Below are positions 17,410-25,392 of a stretch of 64,000 bases of DNA, piece after piece. Each line of letters opens with the position of its first letter. The first letter of the stretch is position 1. A program made the position numbers and the translations under genes. The stretch is from Pleurocapsa sp. PCC 7327 (GTDB lineage Bacteria > Cyanobacteriota > Cyanobacteriia > Cyanobacteriales > Microcystaceae): the NCBI RefSeq assembly GCF_000317025.1, contig NC_019689.1:248001-312000 (forward strand), written 5' to 3'. The notes under the pieces are model-generated. The model did no database searches. It worked only from the letters and a program-made list of their open reading frames with translations, and was not told the origin of the DNA.

Positions 17410-17805
17410 GTGTCAGTCACCATCGAGCAAGATTTAAAAGACTACCTAGTTAGATTTGAAAATAAGCTAGATAAGTTAGGAGAAGACCTTAATCAGAAAA
17501 TAGACAAACTTGATTCCAAAACAGACGGCGTTGCCAAAGAAGTTAACTCCAAAATAGATGACGTTGCCAAAGAAGTTAACTCCAAAATAGACAATGTTGC
17601 CAAAGAAGTTAACTCCAAAATAGACAATGTTGCCAAAGAAGTTACCGATCTAAAAGTGTCAGTGGCAAGGCTAGAAGAAAAAACAGACGGACTGAGTAAG
17701 CGATTAGAAACAACCGAGTTTGTCAACCGTGGAATTTTTGTTAGTCTCATTATTGCCATTCTGGGCGGTTTTGCTAAGCTATTCGGTTTGATCGGCAATC
17801 CTTAA
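17410..17805 (+). CDS. Repeat coiled-coil protein with C-terminal membrane anchor
   Basis: A 131-residue protein starting with GTG (TAGGAG upstream). Nearly the whole soluble part is a predicted coiled coil. Its centre (about 43-76) is an 11-residue repeat, KIDNVAKEVNS, in almost identical copies, an 11-residue (hendecad) coiled-coil periodicity. The C-terminal end is a single hydrophobic helix (FVSLIIAILGGFAKLFGLIG), so the coil would project from a membrane. Similar small repeat proteins are common in cyanobacteria, without a settled function. Confidence 0.8.
   Translation: MSVTIEQDLKDYLVRFENKLDKLGEDLNQKIDKLDSKTDGVAKEVNSKIDDVAKEVNSKIDNVAKEVNSKIDNVAKEVTDLKVSVARLEEKTDGLSKRLETTEFVNRGIFVSLIIAILGGFAKLFGLIGNP
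17527..17646. repeat. 33-bp tandem repeats in the coiled-coil gene
   Basis: The unit beginning GTTGCCAAAGAAGTTAACTC recurs every 33 bp from about 17530 (three near-identical copies and a fourth partial one), encoding KIDNVAKEVNS. The near-identity points to recent expansion and possible length variation. Confidence 0.75.
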
Positions 17806-17899
17806 CTTTAAGCAGCAGCACTTTCAAAACTAGCGATCGCTTAGCAAGATTTATTAGGCTTCATGCTTTGATTTTGGGAAGGAGAAAAGAAGAATTCTT

Positions 17900-20800
17900 T
17901 CAACTATTTTCTTCGTCAATCACGGCATTGCGATCTAACAACAGTAAATTGCGTAATTGTTCGGTATCTAATTCTGTTAGCCATTGTTCGCCAGTATCGA
18001 CAGTTAATTCTGCTAACTGTTTCTTACTTTCAATTATGTCATTAATTCGTTCTTCTAGCGTTCCAGTACTGATAAATTTATGAACTTGAACGTTTCGTTT
18101 TTGTCCGATGCGAAAAGCGCGATCGGTGGCCTGATTTTCTACGGCGGGATTCCACCAGCGATCGACATGAAACACGTGATTTGCTCTGGTTAAATTTAAC
18201 CCAGTACCGCCTGCTTTAAGGGATAAGATAAAAATAGGAGGTCCATTAGGATCGTTTTGGAAACGGTCTATCATTTCCTGTCTTTGTTGACTGCGAGTTC
18301 CACCATATAAGAATAAAACTTCGCGTCTTAATTTATTTTCTAAGTAAGGTTGGAGAAGTTTGCCCCACTCAGAAAACTGAGTAAAGATTAGAGCGCGATC
18401 GCCTTCTTCTAATAACTCTTCTAACATCTCCTCTAGTCGTAATAATTTCCCCGAACGTTTGCTCGTTTTAATACTTTTTTCCTTTAAAAAGTGGGCAGGA
18501 TGATTGCAGATTTGCTTTAGTTTAACCAGTAAAGTAAGAATTAGTCCTCGCCGTTGAATCCCTGTAGATTCTTCAATGTCAGAAAGCGATTCTTCTACTA
18601 ATCTTTGATATAGTTCTGCCTGTTCTACTGATAACCCACAAAAGACGTTCATCTCCTGTTTTTCTGGCAAATCTTGAATGATTTCTTTGTCAGTTTTCAG
18701 GCGACGAAGGATAAAAGGACGAACAAGCGATCGCAATGTTTGTAAAGACTCTCTATCGCTATATCTTTCAATCGGAATAGCAAACCGTCGTTGGAAAAAT
18801 TGTTGCGTTCCTAAAAATCCTGGATTGAGAAAATCTAAAATCGACCACAATTCTAATAAATGATTTTCTACGGGAGTTCCTGTCAAAGCAACGCGAAATC
18901 CTGATTTCAATTTACGTACTGTTTGGGACTGTTTTGCCTGTGGATTTTTAATATTCTGTGCTTCATCGAGAACTACTCCTTGCCATTCTACTGCTTCAAA
19001 AGTTGCCGCATCTCGATAGATCAAAGGATAGCTAGTAATGACTAAATTTTTATTCTTAACTTCCCTAACAAAGGTTTTTCCTTTACTGCGTTTATCGCCA
19101 TGATGAATTAATGTCGATAGTGTGGGAGAAAATTTTTTAACTTCTCTTTCCCAGTTGTTGAGTACAGAAGTTGGACAAACAACAAGTATCGGTTTTGCTA
19201 ATAAATCTTGTTCTTTTAAATTCAAGACAAAAGCAAGTAGCTGAGGCGTTTTTCCTAATCCCATATCGTCTGCCAAACAAGCACCCAAACCCCATTTTTC
19301 TAAGAAAGCTAACCAACCCACGCCCCTCGCTTGATAGGGTCGCAATTCTCCTCTAAACCCTTCTGGTTTTTCTATCGGTTCGATCGCTTGCTTATTAGTA
19401 AAATTATCAATTAATTCTTTTAAAGCGCCGGAAACTTCAAAATTAACAATTGGAAGTTTTGCTAGAATTTTTGTTTCTCCACTACTAAGGCGCAATGCAT
19501 CTTCAACCGTTAAATTAATCGGTTCGTTAGATTGCGTTAAAATTGCTTGTGCGGCGCGAACATCGGCGGGTTGTAGAGCAATCCATTCTCCATGAACTTT
19601 TACTAACGGCGATTTTTGAGCTAATAATTGCTCGAATTCTTGTTTAGAAATTGCGCGATCGCCAATCGCAATTTTTAAGTCATATTTGAGTAAACTTTTT
19701 AAGTTGAGACGTTCTCCTTTTTTAGGAGTGACTTCTGCGTGAAGTTTTATTCCCAATCGTTTTTCTTCCGCTCCTGAAGCTAATCCAGGTGGTAATTTTA
19801 CGCCCAGTCCGCTATCCTGTAATTGCCAAGCGATCGATTTAATAAATTCATAAACTTGAATCGAATTTAATTCGCATTGTCTGGGTTGTTTTTCTTGTAA
19901 ACTATCTTCAATAGGTGAATAAAGACGAGAGGCTAATCCTAATCCTTTGAGTAACGTTTCTTGTGGCTGTTCGATCGTTCGACCTTCAAAATTTAAGCGA
20001 TCGACAGGATTTTGCCAAATGGTTTGTGCGTCAATTAAAAAGTCTGGATCGTCTAAGGCTTGTAAATAATATTTCAAGTGCCAAATCAATTCTTTTCCAT
20101 TATTATAATCTTGTGTTGGTGGTTGTAGATAAAAGCAAACGTGAAATCGATCTTGACCTAATTGTTGGTTACTAGGTGTGGCTAAATACTCTTGAACGGG
20201 TAAGCTCCAATTATATAGGGCAGTTGCTACCCGTTTTACTTCTTTTTCTGTTGTGGTAAAATTAGCCGAAACTTGAGTTAATCCTTTTAACCAAGGTTGA
20301 ACGAGTGGGGCTTTAGGTAAATTAGAGATAGGGGTTAACCAAGCACGCAATTGAGCGTCTAGTATTTCTCTTAAAAATCCCAATAATAATTCCTGTTCTT
20401 TTGAGGCATTTATTAATTCTTCTCGCTCGCTTTGGGGATCGGAAGTATAAGCATAACAAGCAACCGGCATGAGTTGAATAAATTTTGCAAAACGCGAGCG
20501 ATCGACGCTGCTGTCGAGTAAAGGGTACCATCGACCATAAAATTGTTCGGATTCTTGTCGAGAAATACCTGGCAAAAATTTTCCTCTAGCTAATAAATCT
20601 AAACTCCAGCGATAGATATGAGTCCAAAAGCGTAAATCTCCTCCTAAATATGAATTTTCTGCTTGTAAAGAACCTAACGGTAGCGATTTTAAAATTTGAA
20701 TAGTTTCAGACGCATTGAGTCGAAATCCCTTAACTTCCCAATTCTGCAAAACTAGAGATTTCTTTTCTATGGTTTGAGTAGAAAATTGCTCGGATAAAAT

Positions 20801-21073
20801 TGGAATGATTCGTTTTTTTCTAGTTTGATTTTGACTGGGTAAAGTAATAATTTCCGATTGCCATTTACCCTCGGATAGAGAATCGATTTTTAGATTTTGC
20901 AGAAGATTCTGAGAGTACAAAAAAGACAGTAATTCTTGTTGGTTTAGATTAAATGGATGTAGGGTAACTGACTCGGAATTAGAATCGCTGTCTAACTTTC
21001 TCCAGGTTTCACCCCAAAGGAAAAAATAGCTATTCGCTGGTTTGACAATCCAACTTCCATGTAGAGTAGACAT
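17900..21073 (-). CDS. SNF2/Rad54-type DEAD/DEAH-box helicase
   Basis: A large 1057-residue SWI2/SNF2 ATPase. The N-terminal half, to about residue 570, is the bacterial SNF2-associated region (SNF2_N / DUF3670-like). The ATPase core follows: GELRPYQARGVGWLAFL at 575-591, motif I ADDMGLGKT at 601-609, motif Ia VVCPTSVLNNW, motif II VVLDEAQNIKNP (DEAQ), motif III VALTGTPVENHLLELWS, and the second RecA lobe with ALIFTQFSEWG, LSLKAGGTGLNLTRANHVFH and DRAFRIGQKRNV. Such enzymes translocate on double-stranded DNA and remodel protein-DNA complexes; the bacterial target is not known. The gene stands alone on its strand. Confidence 0.93.
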   Translation of the reverse strand: MSTLHGSWIVKPANSYFFLWGETWRKLDSDSNSESVTLHPFNLNQQELLSFLYSQNLLQNLKIDSLSEGKWQSEIITLPSQNQTRKKRIIPILSEQFSTQTIEKKSLVLQNWEVKGFRLNASETIQILKSLPLGSLQAENSYLGGDLRFWTHIYRWSLDLLARGKFLPGISRQESEQFYGRWYPLLDSSVDRSRFAKFIQLMPVACYAYTSDPQSEREELINASKEQELLLGFLREILDAQLRAWLTPISNLPKAPLVQPWLKGLTQVSANFTTTEKEVKRVATALYNWSLPVQEYLATPSNQQLGQDRFHVCFYLQPPTQDYNNGKELIWHLKYYLQALDDPDFLIDAQTIWQNPVDRLNFEGRTIEQPQETLLKGLGLASRLYSPIEDSLQEKQPRQCELNSIQVYEFIKSIAWQLQDSGLGVKLPPGLASGAEEKRLGIKLHAEVTPKKGERLNLKSLLKYDLKIAIGDRAISKQEFEQLLAQKSPLVKVHGEWIALQPADVRAAQAILTQSNEPINLTVEDALRLSSGETKILAKLPIVNFEVSGALKELIDNFTNKQAIEPIEKPEGFRGELRPYQARGVGWLAFLEKWGLGACLADDMGLGKTPQLLAFVLNLKEQDLLAKPILVVCPTSVLNNWEREVKKFSPTLSTLIHHGDKRSKGKTFVREVKNKNLVITSYPLIYRDAATFEAVEWQGVVLDEAQNIKNPQAKQSQTVRKLKSGFRVALTGTPVENHLLELWSILDFLNPGFLGTQQFFQRRFAIPIERYSDRESLQTLRSLVRPFILRRLKTDKEIIQDLPEKQEMNVFCGLSVEQAELYQRLVEESLSDIEESTGIQRRGLILTLLVKLKQICNHPAHFLKEKSIKTSKRSGKLLRLEEMLEELLEEGDRALIFTQFSEWGKLLQPYLENKLRREVLFLYGGTRSQQRQEMIDRFQNDPNGPPIFILSLKAGGTGLNLTRANHVFHVDRWWNPAVENQATDRAFRIGQKRNVQVHKFISTGTLEERINDIIESKKQLAELTVDTGEQWLTELDTEQLRNLLLLDRNAVIDEENS

Positions 21074-21396
21074 ATTATTAGTTATCGGTTGTAACTCTTT
21101 TTTCGTATCTTACAGGTTGTCTAAAAAGTATAGAATGTCACGTTGAGCGTCGCGATCGCGAAGCGAAACATCTCATAGCACTTTTCAGTTAGATGAGAGA
21201 CAAAATTTATCGATTGGGGGAAAAGGGAAAAGGAAAAAAATCCTGTATTCTACTGACTCGAAAATCCATCTAGCATACCAACTCCAAACATAGATTCTTG
21301 GTTACGTTCTCCTGCACTGAAAATGACAAAATGAACTTTTTAGATGTCCTCTTAAATACATTCTGCCTGAGAATGTACTTTTCCCTTTTGAAAAAT
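21074..21396. other. Intergenic region with a HIP1-type palindrome
   Basis: About 320 bp without a gene. It contains the 12-bp palindrome TCGCGATCGCGA near 21152, a HIP1-like element common throughout this genome, and short A-rich runs. No promoter could be fixed. Confidence 0.4.
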
Positions 21397-21984
21397 TTAT
21401 TTAACCACTCGCAATTGTCCTGTCTGAATGCGCTTAAAGATTTCTTGGATGCCAGCTTGCTCGGAAGGACTGAGGGAAACATTTTGCAACATCGCTGCTA
21501 GAAATCGATCTTCTTGCAAGCTATTAATTTGACCGGAGTTGAGGACGCGGTTAATTATATCGATTAAAGCGGGAGTGTCGCTATGACACTTTTGAGCTTG
21601 CAAGAAAAAATCGACAGTTTTTGCCTTTAGCCACTGTTTTTCTACGGCTAGCTCGCCAAATCGCAGTCGAGGATATCTCCGCTTTTGCTCGACAACAATG
21701 GCATTAACCCGATCTTCATCCAACAAGGCAGCTTTTCTAAAATAGTACCCGATCGGATGCTGCCATTTTTGCGTCACTAACGCGCTCCAGTAGTCGGCAA
21801 AGAAGTCAGCTGTCTGTGCTTTAATCCATCCGCGCAACGCTAGAATTTCCCCAATTCGCAGCTCTTCATATTCTAGGCGATCGCGCAGCGCAACTTCTAT
21901 CTGGGCAGTCGAAATGAGTGCGGCTCTTCGCAATACTAGACCTAGTGGCTTAGTGGGGGGAAATTGAGGCTCGGATTGTTTCAC
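21397..21984 (-). CDS. Cyanobacterial protein with two repeated helical modules
   Basis: I do not recognise this 195-residue soluble protein by function. It contains two or more copies of a motif with the shape 'R-[LI]-GE-[IL]-A-[LV]-x-[GK]-W-[IL]-K-A-x-T-[AV]-DFF': RIGEILALRGWIKAQTADFF at about 42-61 and the matching LRFGELAVEKQWLKAKTVDFF near 106-126. The pattern resembles the N-terminal modules of type II secretion and type IV pilus ATPases (MshEN-like), which can bind cyclic di-GMP. That link is a guess from pattern. The gene lies between dxr and the SNF2 helicase gene, on the same strand. Confidence 0.7.
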   Translation of the reverse strand: MKQSEPQFPPTKPLGLVLRRAALISTAQIEVALRDRLEYEELRIGEILALRGWIKAQTADFFADYWSALVTQKWQHPIGYYFRKAALLDEDRVNAIVVEQKRRYPRLRFGELAVEKQWLKAKTVDFFLQAQKCHSDTPALIDIINRVLNSGQINSLQEDRFLAAMLQNVSLSPSEQAGIQEIFKRIQTGQLRVVK

Positions 21985-22094
21985 TCGGGGGAAAGGTTCG
22001 ATTAGGGAAATCTATGCGTCAGTACTCTAGATCGTGGCACAAGAGGCGGTCTAGTGACAACTGCGAGATTGATAATTGGTAACAATTTCAACTG

Positions 22095-23288
22095 TTAATT
22101 GGTAACGGGTAACTGGTAATCGATCGCCGATTTAGTCAGTGCCAAAACTTCTTGCCTTGCCCAGCGATCGGCTTCTAGAATATCTTCTAACGTTGGCGTT
22201 GCCTTATTGTGGGTGCTAAAGCGATCGCAGACGGCTTCGATCGTCCGAGGAATCTCCAAAAATTTAATTTTCTTCTCTAAAAACAAAGCTACTGCTTGCT
22301 CGTTTGCCGCGTTGAGTACCGCAGGCATCGCTCCTCCTGCCTTGCCAGCCGCATACGCCAACTGCATGCAAGGATATTTCTGATGGTCGGGTTCTCGGAA
22401 GGTTAAACTGCCAGCTTTGACTAAATCTAGGGTTTCCCAATCAGTATAAATGCGATCGGGCCAAGAAAGGGCGTACAGTAGAGGCAGGCGCATATCGGGC
22501 CAGCCCAACTGTGCCAAGACCGACGTGTCTTGCAACTCGATCAGCGAGTGGACAATGCTTTGGGGATGAATAACGATATCGATATTATCATAATCGATCC
22601 CAAACAGGAAATGAGCTTCTATGACTTCAAGCCCCTTATTCATCAAGGTAGCAGAGTCTATGGTAATTTTCTTTCCCATTGACCAATTTGGATGTTTGAG
22701 GGCATCTTGTACTGTCACCGAGGCTAATTTTTCCACGGGATAATCCCGAAACGCTCCGCCAGAAGCTGTCAAAATAATGCGTCGCAACCCCCCTTTGGGA
22801 ACCCCTTCCAGGCATTGAAAAATCGCAGAATGTTCTGAATCGGCTGGAAGTAACTTAATGCCGTATTTTTCTACCAAAGGCAGTACTACCGGACCTCCAG
22901 CAATCAGAGTTTCTTTATTGGCAAGCGCGATATCTTTTCCAGCTTCAATAGCGGCGATAGTCGGTAACAATCCAGCACAGCCGACAATTCCCGTCACTAC
23001 GCTTTCTGAGTCGCCATAACGGGCAACCTCGACAACTCCCTCTTCTCCTGCCAAGAGAATGGGAGAGTAGTCCAGTGAAGCAACAGCATTTTTGAGAGCA
23101 GAAAATTTAGTTTTATCGCGAACTGCAACGATTTCCGGTCGAAATTGTCGAATTTGCTCCGAGAGCATCTCGATGTTGCTGCCAGCGGCTAACCCCACGA
23201 TCTGAAATTGGTTGGGGTATTGCGCCGCAATATCTAGGGTTTGAGTGCCAATAGATCCAGTTGAGCCTAGAACGGTGATTTTTTTCAC
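22095..23288 (-). CDS. dxr: 1-deoxy-D-xylulose 5-phosphate reductoisomerase
   Basis: A 397-residue enzyme, the usual length for Dxr (IspC). It converts 1-deoxy-D-xylulose 5-phosphate to 2-C-methyl-D-erythritol 4-phosphate with NADPH, the committed step of the MEP isoprenoid route. The NADPH motif is [13 protein letters not shown] at 8-20. The metal and substrate motifs are [23 protein letters not shown] and [22 protein letters not shown] (given in two parts, MGKKITID and [12 protein letters not shown]). The last residues (LPVTN) are encoded by heptanucleotide repeats (GGTAACG-like) at 22101-22121, so the extreme tail is not ancestral. The upstream neighbour is the REC-HlyD fusion. Confidence 0.96.
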   Translation of the reverse strand: MKKITVLGSTGSIGTQTLDIAAQYPNQFQIVGLAAGSNIEMLSEQIRQFRPEIVAVRDKTKFSALKNAVASLDYSPILLAGEEGVVEVARYGDSESVVTGIVGCAGLLPTIAAIEAGKDIALANKETLIAGGPVVLPLVEKYGIKLLPADSEHSAIFQCLEGVPKGGLRRIILTASGGAFRDYPVEKLASVTVQDALKHPNWSMGKKITIDSATLMNKGLEVIEAHFLFGIDYDNIDIVIHPQSIVHSLIELQDTSVLAQLGWPDMRLPLLYALSWPDRIYTDWETLDLVKAGSLTFREPDHQKYPCMQLAYAAGKAGGAMPAVLNAANEQAVALFLEKKIKFLEIPRTIEAVCDRFSTHNKATPTLEDILEADRWARQEVLALTKSAIDYQLPVTN

Positions 23289-23393
23289 GATTATTAAATA
23301 AATCTTTATTAAAGCAGGGGCTAGATATCACTATAAATTCTCACAACTCATCTGAGAAGACTGGAAGGCTGTTTGTAAAGAAAACATAATTGG

Positions 23394-25367
23394 CTAAGGC
23401 AAGGAGCGCACCAACTGTCCGGGGACGAGGCGATGGGTGCCGCTGAGAATAACGCGATCGCCACTTTGGAGAGTGCCGCGCACCAGGACGCGATCGCTTT
23501 CTGTATGTAAGACTTCCACATCTCTTTGTTCGACGAGAAATGCATTCCCGTCTTCCGATTTGACTGGTTCGCTCAAGACGTAGCAAGACCACAATCCGCG
23601 CGTCCCTTTGACTAAGGCGGTGATGGGCAGCCAGTATCCAGAGTCGCGAACGATCTCGTCTAACTTTAGTCTAGCTATTTGTCCCGGCGAAACTTCTGTT
23701 CCTATCGATTCATCTAAAGTCAGAACTACCGTTAAAGTCCGAGTACTAGCGTCAAGTTCCGGTAAAATTGACGAGACTTTTGCCTGATAGTTTTTTTGTC
23801 CGATTTGTAGCTGTTGGTGGCTGCCTGGGGAAATTCGGGCGGCGACGGTTGCGGGAACGCCGATGCGGACTTCTGGCGCTTTATTTTCTACTAAGCGCAG
23901 CACTGCCTGTCCGGCAGAGACGACGGTTCCTTCGTCCGCCAGTCGGCGAGAGACTGTAGCACTAAAAGGAGCTTTGAGAATGTTTTTTTGCAACTGAAGT
24001 TGAATTCTGGCAATGATGGCATCATATTGTTGGATTAGAGATTGTTGGGCTTCAATCCGTTCGGGGCGCGTCCCAGCCAACAACTCATCTAGCTGGCTTT
24101 GCGCTCGCTCTCGGCGGGCTTGCAGGACGGCTTGCTCGTTAAGCGCCTCGTCGCGTTGCTCGCGGGAAATCGCTCCTTCTGTGTAAAGCATTTCTCGCCG
24201 CTGACTTTTTTGGCGGGCAAGTTCTAGTTGTTGGCTCAAATCCCGCACCAATGCCCGTGCGGCAGCAATGATTTCGGGGCGGGAACCCGCTTGCATTTCT
24301 TTGAGCTGAGCGACAGCTTGGGCACGCCGGGCAAGTAATTCGCGACGGGAGGTTTCTAACCGTTGAGAATCTAGATAAGCCAGAGGGGTTCCAGCCTTGA
24401 CGTGAGATCCTTCATCGACGACGATGCGAGTTAGCTGCCCCGACAGCTCGAATCCCAGTTCGCTAGTACGGCGAGCTGTAACCGTGCCCGTATAAAAGCG
24501 CGATTCTCGATAGGAATTGACTGGCTCGACAGCGATCGCTTTAACGGGGAGTATGCTGCTCGAACGAGGTTGCTTGGGTTCCGGAGCGCGAGCCTCGCGA
24601 TTTCTCGGAAAAATTGAAGAACCTAGCATCAATAGGATAGCCACGCATCCCAATAAGGCAAATGCGTTAATTTTCTGGTTTTTAGTTAATTTTTCAACTC
24701 TAAAAGCCTCCCAAATGTTTTTTCTCTGGTTGAGTGTATGGTGGTTATCGGAGCTTTCTCGCTTGCTGTTTGGAAGAGGGGACGTTGGTTCTGGAATGAA
24801 TTCTTGATACGATGGAGGATTTAACAATTCAACCGCCGTACCGCCCCGAACGTCGCGCCCCTCAACTTCCAACAACATTTCTGGAGCTGATTTTTGGGGT
24901 TGGTGCAGTAACGCTGACTCTGGGAGCGATCGCGCCGCTACTTCTGTTGCAATCGGTACTTGGGTGACAATTTTTTTGAGCAGCCTCGGATCGATCTGGT
25001 TATGTCCGCGATCGACAAAACGAATGGTATGGGCTAACTCTGCTGCCTGAGTATTTTTAAGTAAATAGCCCTGTGCCCCTGCTTGCAGGGACTGAACTAA
25101 ATACGCTTCATCCTCGAAAGCGCTGAGGACGAGAACTTTGGTACGGGGAAAGCGCTCAGAGATAATCTGCGTTGCCGTGATGCCATTCATTTTTGGCATC
25201 TCGATATCCATGAGAACAATATCGGGTTCTAGCTTTTCTACCTGCGCGATCGCAGTTTCTCCGTTGTCAGCGCGTCCCACGACTTGAAAATCTTCCTCAG
25301 CCTCCAGCCAAGTTTGCAACACTTCGCACAGGAGAGCCTGGTCGTCTACCAGTAAAATCCGTGTCAT
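23394..25367 (-). CDS. Response-regulator receiver fused to an HlyD-type membrane fusion protein
   Basis: This 657-residue protein joins two unrelated modules. Residues 1-120 are a complete NarL-type receiver domain: acidic pair D8-D9, phospho-acceptor D54 in VLMDIEMPKMNG, and K104 in YLLKN. There is no DNA-binding domain. After a polar linker (120-230) comes a single membrane helix (about 233-253). Residues 275-657 are a periplasmic adaptor of the HlyD/RND type with barrel-sandwich parts (ELSGQLTRIVVDEGSHVKAGTPL, ILKAPFSATVSRRLADEGTVVSAG) around a long alpha-helical hairpin. The topology puts the receiver in the cytoplasm and the adaptor in the periplasm. The SBBP-repeat gene lies 25 bp upstream. 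No transporter or outer-membrane channel gene is next to it. Confidence 0.9.
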   Translation of the reverse strand: MTRILLVDDQALLCEVLQTWLEAEEDFQVVGRADNGETAIAQVEKLEPDIVLMDIEMPKMNGITATQIISERFPRTKVLVLSAFEDEAYLVQSLQAGAQGYLLKNTQAAELAHTIRFVDRGHNQIDPRLLKKIVTQVPIATEVAARSLPESALLHQPQKSAPEMLLEVEGRDVRGGTAVELLNPPSYQEFIPEPTSPLPNSKRESSDNHHTLNQRKNIWEAFRVEKLTKNQKINAFALLGCVAILLMLGSSIFPRNREARAPEPKQPRSSSILPVKAIAVEPVNSYRESRFYTGTVTARRTSELGFELSGQLTRIVVDEGSHVKAGTPLAYLDSQRLETSRRELLARRAQAVAQLKEMQAGSRPEIIAAARALVRDLSQQLELARQKSQRREMLYTEGAISREQRDEALNEQAVLQARRERAQSQLDELLAGTRPERIEAQQSLIQQYDAIIARIQLQLQKNILKAPFSATVSRRLADEGTVVSAGQAVLRLVENKAPEVRIGVPATVAARISPGSHQQLQIGQKNYQAKVSSILPELDASTRTLTVVLTLDESIGTEVSPGQIARLKLDEIVRDSGYWLPITALVKGTRGLWSCYVLSEPVKSEDGNAFLVEQRDVEVLHTESDRVLVRGTLQSGDRVILSGTHRLVPGQLVRSLP

Positions 25368-25392
25368 GCACTCAACCCAAGTAACTACGTAA

